64,000 nucleotides of DNA. Source: Dipteronia dyeriana (Eukaryota; Streptophyta; Magnoliopsida; Sapindales; Sapindaceae). The stretch spans positions 64,801,192 to 64,865,191 of the forward strand of contig CM065300.1 of assembly GCA_032871835.1 (NCBI GenBank). The letters run 5' to 3'. The notes beneath the pieces were generated by a model that saw nothing but the letters and a program-made list of their open reading frames with translations, did not search any database and had not been told where the DNA came from. Shown one piece after another: positions 57,658 to 64,000 of this stretch (its first letter is position 1; the number at the start of each line of letters is the position of its first letter). The position numbers were made by a program, and so were the translations under genes.

Positions 57658-58720
57658 CTAGCTACTTGTTCCACCAAAGAAAGTTGTGCGAGTAGTTGAT
57701 CTAACATAATGCTTGAGAGGTGGTCTTGAACTTGAAGCAATGCACTCCTCCAACTCTTTTATCCTAGCATCATGTTGAACAACTATAGCACTAAGTTCAT
57801 TAACCTTCTCCTTCAATTGTATAGCCCAATCCGGAAGAATATCTGTGCTAATCACATGACTATCAACTTGAGAACTACTAAATAGTCCAAAAGTATCACA
57901 AGTCTTACCCTTATTCCTATAGGACATGTATGACACACGTTTATCACAAAACTTTTCCAAGGGTTGAACCAACACATCATCTTCTCTACTCTTAATCCCA
58001 CGAGCTAAACACAATGAAGTAATAAACCCCGGTAATGCAAGCTTTTTATCACCTCTAGTAGAGAAAGCGGCACTATCAATGTAATACATAAAAAGATCTC
58101 CAAGGTTTATAGGTTGATTAGTTACCAAGGCATACACTATTTTGATCTTATCTTTATTCAACTCGATTGAATTCGAAGATCTAATAATGTTAGTGCAAAT
58201 GAATAGATAACAAAATTGCACTAGCCTTAGTTAACATATGTTGACTAATATATGCTATACTTTTCCACTCAAAAGAAGCATTGTCACAAAGAGTTCTACC
58301 CATGATATTTAGATTCTCAATGACATCCACATCTAGAAAATTAGAATCTATATCATTAGATAGCCTAAGAAACTTGTTAATGTTTTCCGGGTTAACTCTA
58401 AACACAACACCCCTAACTTCCATCAAAACATCTAACAAGGTGGCACTTTCCCTATATTCAAGATAAAACTCTCTAACAAGAGTATCGTTTACAACTCCTA
58501 ACATGCTCACCCAAGATTCCCAATTTCTATCCTTTAAGCACTTAAGAACATAAGAATCTTTACACTTACCAAAGTCAATGCCTCTTTCTTGAAATATCTT
58601 TTTTGTTCCAAAGATCCCTAAATCTTTTGTTCTTGAAGCTTTGGATCCTTTTGAGGTAGACTTGGCTTTCACAACGGAATTCAATTGATTTCCACTTCCA
58701 GTAATCTTAGTTCTTCCCAT
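57658..58720 (-). pseudogene. Element B extra ORF ('putative plant transposon protein' type), one frameshift
   Basis: Starts MGRTKITGSGNQLN (58720). A Lys/Ser-rich N-terminus is followed by DLGIFGTKKIFQERGIDFGK, CLKDRNWESWVSMLGVVNDT, LVREFYLEYRESATLLDVL, MEVRGVVFRVNPENINKF and MGRTLCDNASFEWKSIAYIS. The second half has LGDLFMYYIDSAAFSTRG, KKLALPGFITSLCLARG and a C-terminal coiled-coil-like part with ELSAIVVQHDARIKELEE. A +1 shift near 58205 separates the halves. About 350 residues in total. The RNW...VREFY...VRGVVF...IN pattern matches a domain widespread in plant transposon accessory proteins. Position after the missing pol equals the env-like ORF of Sireviruses, but no signal peptide or membrane segment is clear. 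Function unknown. Confidence 0.75.
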
Positions 58721-60627
58721 TTTTGTTGTGTTATAAGATGCTATATACATACAACAAAAGTGAGTGAAAGACAAAACAAGCATATTAGTTACAAAGATAA
58801 AAAAACAAAGACATATGACTTAAGAATGAATCATCATGCAAGACAAAGATAGTGAGTAATATCTTACAAGTATCATTAAGTCAAAATATGCCAACATGTA
58901 ACAAAATGAAGCATATGAACATATCATAAAAGAGAACAATGTCTAGCATACAATGCTCCCCCTTGATAAATGCTATAACTAAAATCAATGATAGCATAAA
59001 GTTCACAAAGATGTTCACACAATCACACATTCAAGCAATTTGAAGAAATATCAACAAAATAAGCTTCATATGCTAAGATAGATACACAAAGATTTCTAAA
59101 GTTCTCATATAATTCTTCAACAATTGCTAAAATATCATCATACTCATAAACAAAGTGTGTGTGTGAGAGATATGCTTCAAATATATATCAAGAAGTAGTT
59201 TGATAATCAACATGCAAACAATTTCCAACAACTATTCATCTTAAGCTTTTTCCATAAAAAGTCAAACCGATTATCATCCGGAATTTTTGCTTTTAAGAGA
59301 ATAGATTTCAACATATGAGCGTGTGTATGCATGTGGCTCAACATCCCATTTCTGTTTTTCAACCCGAACTCATTTGATTTTCAACTATACTATTTTTAAA
59401 GCCTTCTTCATTTTCTTTTTTTGCTTTGAATCAAAGAATTTTTCTTTTCATAATTCCATTTCAACACTTCTTTGATTTTGCCATTTTTTTTAACACAAAC
59501 AAAATTCACTTCATGGCGGCTTTCACTCATAACAATGGTGTAGCTCTTTCCAACATTGGGTAGCTTTCACAACCAATGTGTGTAGCCCTTTCCATAAAGG
59601 TGCTCGTTGAGTTCTATGTATTTGCCGAAGCAAAATGGATACTAACCATAGGTCATTTTAAATGTACTTAAGCATAAAAACTTCAAGGTGTATCCAAAGT
59701 TTACATATTAGTAAACTCAACCTACTAGCAAAACATATAAGTGAAGCAAGGTGCAATTTAGAAAACCAAGATTTTATGGCTCATAAGCACATGATCTAAA
59801 AGCAATAAGTAAAGACTTATTCAAGATCATTACTTCTCTAATGAGTAGCTTTCAAAGAATATGAAGCTCATATTTTCAAAAGTAATGCCACTCAATATAT
59901 TATACACAAACAATCATCAAAGTTAAGATCAATGTGAACAATATCACTATTAGATCCTAAAATAGCAAATGTCAATGAGAACCATATGTATGCTATACAA
60001 AATTCTCTAATATGACATGCTATGAGATGTATATCAAAAATTGAGTCAAAAGATAAATATCTAAGAGAACATGCATTAGAGTATAGAGATACCTTTTGCA
60101 CATTTTATTCACCAAATATCATACTTCCGCCCTTTTTACGAGCACTCTTGCCTTGAATGTCCTCATGACACCATGTTGATGATGTTTCACAACAAGAGTA
60201 TAAAAAGCATAATATCTCAACTCAATCAACACATATATCAAAAGAACTTCTATAAAGTTAACCAATAAATTTTGACCATCATAACAAACATGATGTGAGA
60301 TAACCAAGTTCATATCAATACATGGAGTATTCAAAGCTAGCAAGCAAGAATTCTCAAAACAATTGATATATTGCCTCAAAGCTACCTCACATGTTCTTCT
60401 TATATTAGTGATAAGAGCACTCACCCTTGAACTACTTGTTCTTGGGTGTACCTACACAAACATTTCCAATATCATCCTTGAAAACAATGTTAAATCTAGA
60501 GTAAAGTCTTTCAATGACTTGATTAATCAGAATATCATTAACACACTCTTCCTTAACATTTTCAACACAAGCTTTGTCAAGTTGAACAATATTAGTTTTC
60601 TTTCTACTCCACAACTTCTTCTCATGC
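58721..60627. other. Element B internal region lacking pol
   Basis: About 1.9 kb between gag and extra ORF, exactly where protease-integrase-RT-RNase H should be. No conserved motif of these enzymes in any frame. Strongly similar to 36594-38469 in element A. Contains a PPT-like motif at about 58950. Some short stretches next to gag (about 60430-60600) may be remnants. Confidence 0.65.
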
Positions 60628-62432
60628 TTAGAAAATATTATCATATTTCTCAACTTTCAAGACCTTAGCATGTTCAAGTTGAAGTTTAATCTCTTTATCT
60701 CTATATTCATTTCCTAATTTGCATTTTTCAATATATTTATAACACCTATGCTTAATGTGACCTATTGTGTTGCAATAATGACAAATTGAAATAAAAGATG
60801 AGATTGTACCTTTTGGAGTTGAACTAGCTTCACTAGGAGTTTGCAAAGATACCTTGTTCGCCAACTTCTTCTTGGCTTTTGATCTTCTTTTCTTGTGTGG
60901 TTTCTTATCAATCACGACTTCATCCAAGTGAGTAGGAAGTGGTACTTCCAAGAGCTCCTCTTCAACTACCAAGTCGTCTTCACCACTATGAGAGTTAACA
61001 AGATTCCTAACACTAGACATACTTACACAATCATTCATTAAGTCTTTGATGGCCTCTTTAGTTGTGTCTATCTCTTCTATTAATTCTTGTTCTCTCTTCT
61101 TCAAAGAAGATATCACATTATCCTTTTCAAGGTTTATCTTTTCAAGTTCTCTAAAATTCTTCATAATATCACATTTCTCACCAAGAAGTCTACGAGTGAC
61201 TATCTCAAACTCATCTAGTTGTTTCTTGATCAAATCATCCTTCTCAACTACCTATCTTAGAGCATTATCTCTGTCTTCTTCAAGCTTCTCTATCTTGGCC
61301 AACAACTCAAGATTAGTAGGAATGGAACTAGAGCTTCCATGATGATTTGTATCAAAGTTCTTGTTCAAAGATATTGTACCATCAACATCTAGTGGAGAAT
61401 GAGAAGTCGTTAGCTACAAAGTTGCTCACCAACTCTTCATTACTTGAAGACTCACTACTAGAGCTCTCATTATCACTAGAGTTATCATCACTCCAAGTAG
61501 CCGCCAATACTTTCCCTTTCTTATCTTTCTTAGATGGCTTCTTGGACCATGACAATTGTAGCATTGAACATTTTTCTTGTTCATGGCTTGACTATTCTTC
61601 TCATTCCTTGGAGATGATGTTTTCTTAACTCTCTTTTCCTTAGAAGACTTGCCTCTAGGCTTGACATTATTCTTTAGAAACTTCTTAAACTTTCTAACCA
61701 AAATAGTCATCTCTTCATTTTCATCATCACTCTCCTCCTCAATAGCATTGAGAGTGATTCCCTTACTCTTAATCTTTGGCTTCAAGTACATCTCATAAGT
61801 TTGGAGAGACCCAAGCAACTCATCAATGTTCATGCTATCCACATCCTTGCTTTCCTCAATGGCTGTCACCTTTGATTAATACTCTTAGGAAGAGATCTAA
61901 GGATTTTCCAATTTAAACGCTCTTTTGAGATAGGTACTCCACGTGCTTGACATTGGTTAGCAATGTTAAGAAGCAGGAATTGGAAGTCTTCAAACTTTTC
62001 TTCTTCACCCATACTTAAACCTTCAAATTGTGATGCCAACATTTGAAGCCTTGATTTCTTCAGCGCTAAGGTTCCTTAATTAGTAACTTGAAGAGTATCC
62101 CAAGCTTCCTTTACGGATTCAAGATTTTGAATGTAAGAGAATTGATGCCCATCAACTCCTTCAAAGATGGCATTCATAGCACGATGATGCCATTTAGCAA
62201 CCTCAAACTTATTCATTGTCCATTCACTTCTTGGCTTGAGTATCATGGTTCTATCCTCTTGAACCTTGGTATGAGGACTATAACCTTCTTCCACTACCAT
62301 CCAAGCCCTTTCATCAATAGAGCGGATGTAGGCTTTCATCCTCAACTTCCAATACCCATAGTTAGAGCCTCGAAGTAATGGTGGCCTAGTATTTGAGGCT
62401 TCTTCCGCCATTACATCATCTTGTAAACCCAT
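60628..62432 (-). pseudogene. Element B gag (Sirevirus-like), broken
   Basis: Minus strand. N-terminus MGLQDDVMAEEASNTRPP, then capsid-type DUF4219/UBN2 region (LLRGSNYGYWKLRMKAYIRS, WTMNKFEVAKWHHRAMNAIF). Middle region: VTAIEESKDVDSMNIDELLG and SLQTYEMYL (about 61780-61870), first zinc knuckle, KKPSKKDKKGKVLAATWSDD plus Ser-rich acidic run (about 61440-61540). Then a coiled-coil region (EFEIVTRRLLGEKCDIMKNF, KKREQELIEEIDTTKEA) and C-terminal knuckle CHYCNTIGHIKHRC (about 60740-60790). The first knuckle keeps CYNC and a His but lost its second half through a small deletion with frame change near 61560. Stops also occur at 62075 and 61870. Gag would form the virus-like particle; this copy is not translatable as one protein. 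Confidence 0.85.
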
Positions 62433-62500
62433 GACTTCAAAAGCTTTGAAAAAACAGTGAATGTATCACCTGGACTCTCACTAAGTACAATCTAGTGTCA

Positions 62501-62513
62501 TGCTCTGATACCA
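62501..62513 (-). other. Element B primer-binding site
   Basis: TGGTATCAGAGCA on the minus strand, two bases after the LTR end, complementary to initiator methionine tRNA. Confidence 0.92.
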
Positions 62514-62515
62514 AT

Positions 62516-64000
62516 TGAAAATACAAACACGGCTAAATGCTCAAGGCTAACCTAGAGGGGGGGTGAATAGGTTAAGCACCTTTTTCGACTCCCTTAGAAA
62601 CAAACAAAAGTTTGTCCCTCTATATTGCTTATATCACAATATATATATCAATTAAAGACACTTAATCAATATATAGAACAAGTAAAGTGTGATACAAACA
62701 AGTAATCATAACCCATACACAATCTATATTATAGAAAGGAAGTCAACTTACAAATAAATTTCTATCCATAGTATTCAAATAACAAATACAAATATAAGAG
62801 AGATAAGGATAGAGAAAAGTTGACACAAGATATAACATGGTAAACCTCCGAAGAGGAAACATCCACGGGTTAGCAACCACCGGTAAACAAAATCCACTAG
62901 TAGATAAGACAAGTACAACCTCTCAAGTGACCCATTCACCTAGAAACTACCCTCCTATCCTACTCATGAAGATGTCGCCCTCTTGCTCAACAATCCGAGG
63001 TCTCACACCTCTTGTCAAGACTTCCTCGCTCACCCTGCCAGATCCTTACAACCCTAGGCAAGACTTCTTGCTCAACTATCTGAGTCCTCCCGACTCTAGT
63101 CAAGACTTTCTCGCTCACCCTTCCGGATCCTCACGACCCTAGGCAAGACTTTCCTGCTTGACAATCCAAGGTCTCCCACCTCTTGCCAATACTTTCTTGC
63201 TCAACAACATAGGTCTCACACTTATTGTCAAGACATCCTTCTCACAAGACATCTAGGTGATCATGAATGTAAAATGCAAACAAGCACGCAACGTAGAATG
63301 TTATGATCAACACATCCTATGGAAAATACTAGACATGAGCATGAATGCACAAAACAAATGTAGTCTAGTCAATCATGCATGTTTAATCCATCTAGATCAT
63401 GTAAGATATGTTCAACATTAATTACAACCTAGATACATGTATAGATCTAAAACTTGAATCACAATATATGTTCAATTAACACATAATCAAGTTTAAATCT
63501 CATATACCAAAAAAATGCTAAAATCATGTGACAAATTCATTTAGATTAAAGCTAAAGTTCTAGAGCATGTTTCCTATTCATAGATTCTACAAAACACATG
63601 AATAGCTCAAAGAACATAAGCACATGTATTATTGTGAGATTTCGGCCAAAGAGAGCCTAATACATGTGAGGGACTATTTTTCACAAAACCAATCAATCAA
63701 TCAAAGATCATCAAATAGTACTAGAATCAAAGCTATCACAATACAATCCTAAACATGTGAAAATATAGGAAAAATTAAAGCCTAACTCAACATGTGAGAT
63801 TTCAATTGAAACTCAATCTAGTTTTAAATGAGTTCAAAACTCAAATCAAAACAATCACAAGACATATATATATGTTGAAGAAGAAAACCCAAGGCAATTG
63901 ACCAAGTTTTAAAAGAAAACTTTGAGAGAAAATCAATACCTTAGTTGATTTTGGTGCAGTCCAGTTTTTGTGAGATTATACACCAAAAACAGCAATAAAA
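62516..64000 (-). repeat. Element B 5' LTR (partial, cut by window end)
   Basis: Starts TGAAAATACAAACACGG at 62516 and matches the 3' LTR closely as far as the window goes. By comparison another 1.1 kb should follow. The AT microsatellite here has only 5 units (62639-62648). Confidence 0.93.

Larger units (their letters stand above)
54537..64000 (-). mobile_element. Element B: pol-less Sirevirus-like LTR element with extra ORF (runs off window)
   Basis: Same family as element A, less deleted. Minus orientation: 5' LTR (from 62516), PBS (62501-62513), gag (60628-62432), 1.9 kb without coding sequence, extra ORF (57658-58720), PPT (57292-57305), 3' LTR (54681-57291). Protease, integrase, RT and RNase H are absent. 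Sirevirus affinity rests on the gag (VTAIEESKDVDSMN, GSLQTYE, KKDKKGKVLAATW, terminal CHYCNTIGHI knuckle) and repeated PPT-like motifs. Left flank is ATTAT (54532-54536), so ATTAT is predicted after the right LTR, near 65.1 kb. Confidence 0.85.

Overview
The window is AT-rich nuclear DNA of a flowering plant, most likely a eudicot. Evidence: plant Ty1/copia and Ty3/gypsy lineages, a RICESLEEPER-like hAT transposase, a glyoxalase-I-type gene with plant-style GT-AG introns, and a miR319/159-type hairpin. I cannot name the species. Only two loci look like host genes: a MIR319-like hairpin (11885-11988, +) and a three-exon glyoxalase I family gene (13027-13784, -). Almost everything else is transposable elements, mostly broken and nested in one another.

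Layout. 1-6434: 3' part of a copia element (family C, + strand), whose 3' LTR is split by an inverted LTR of the same family (2547-4813). This element sits in a hAT transposon (6435 to about 11485, - strand) that also holds a roughly 50-bp minisatellite. 11486-19100: host-like segment with the microRNA, the glyoxalase gene and intergenic DNA. 19101-26173: decayed copia element D (- strand), split by a 2.4-kb insertion of unknown type. 26174-27680: a Harbinger-like terminus and a DUF4283 LINE-ORF1-like pseudogene.

27832-54536 is one Tat-type Ty3/gypsy element (- strand) with dual RNase H and an antisense extra ORF between integrase and 3' LTR. Three later retrotransposons interrupt it. Element A (33286-41070, target duplication ctcat) and element B (from 54537 past the window end) belong to one Sirevirus-like family that keeps gag, lacks pol, and carries an extra ORF in the env-like position. 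Element C2 (43977-54283, target duplication tagac) is a full-length copia element with 2.5-kb LTRs.

How the parts relate. The Tat element is oldest. C2, A and B landed in it afterwards, and A then lost two internal blocks. No autonomous element in the window has an intact coding region. The A/B family would need gag-pol functions from a related Sirevirus. The points most worth following are the compact MIR319-like hairpin, the pol-less Sirevirus family with its extra ORF, paired hairpins in that family's LTRs, and the intron-bearing antisense ORF of the Tat element.
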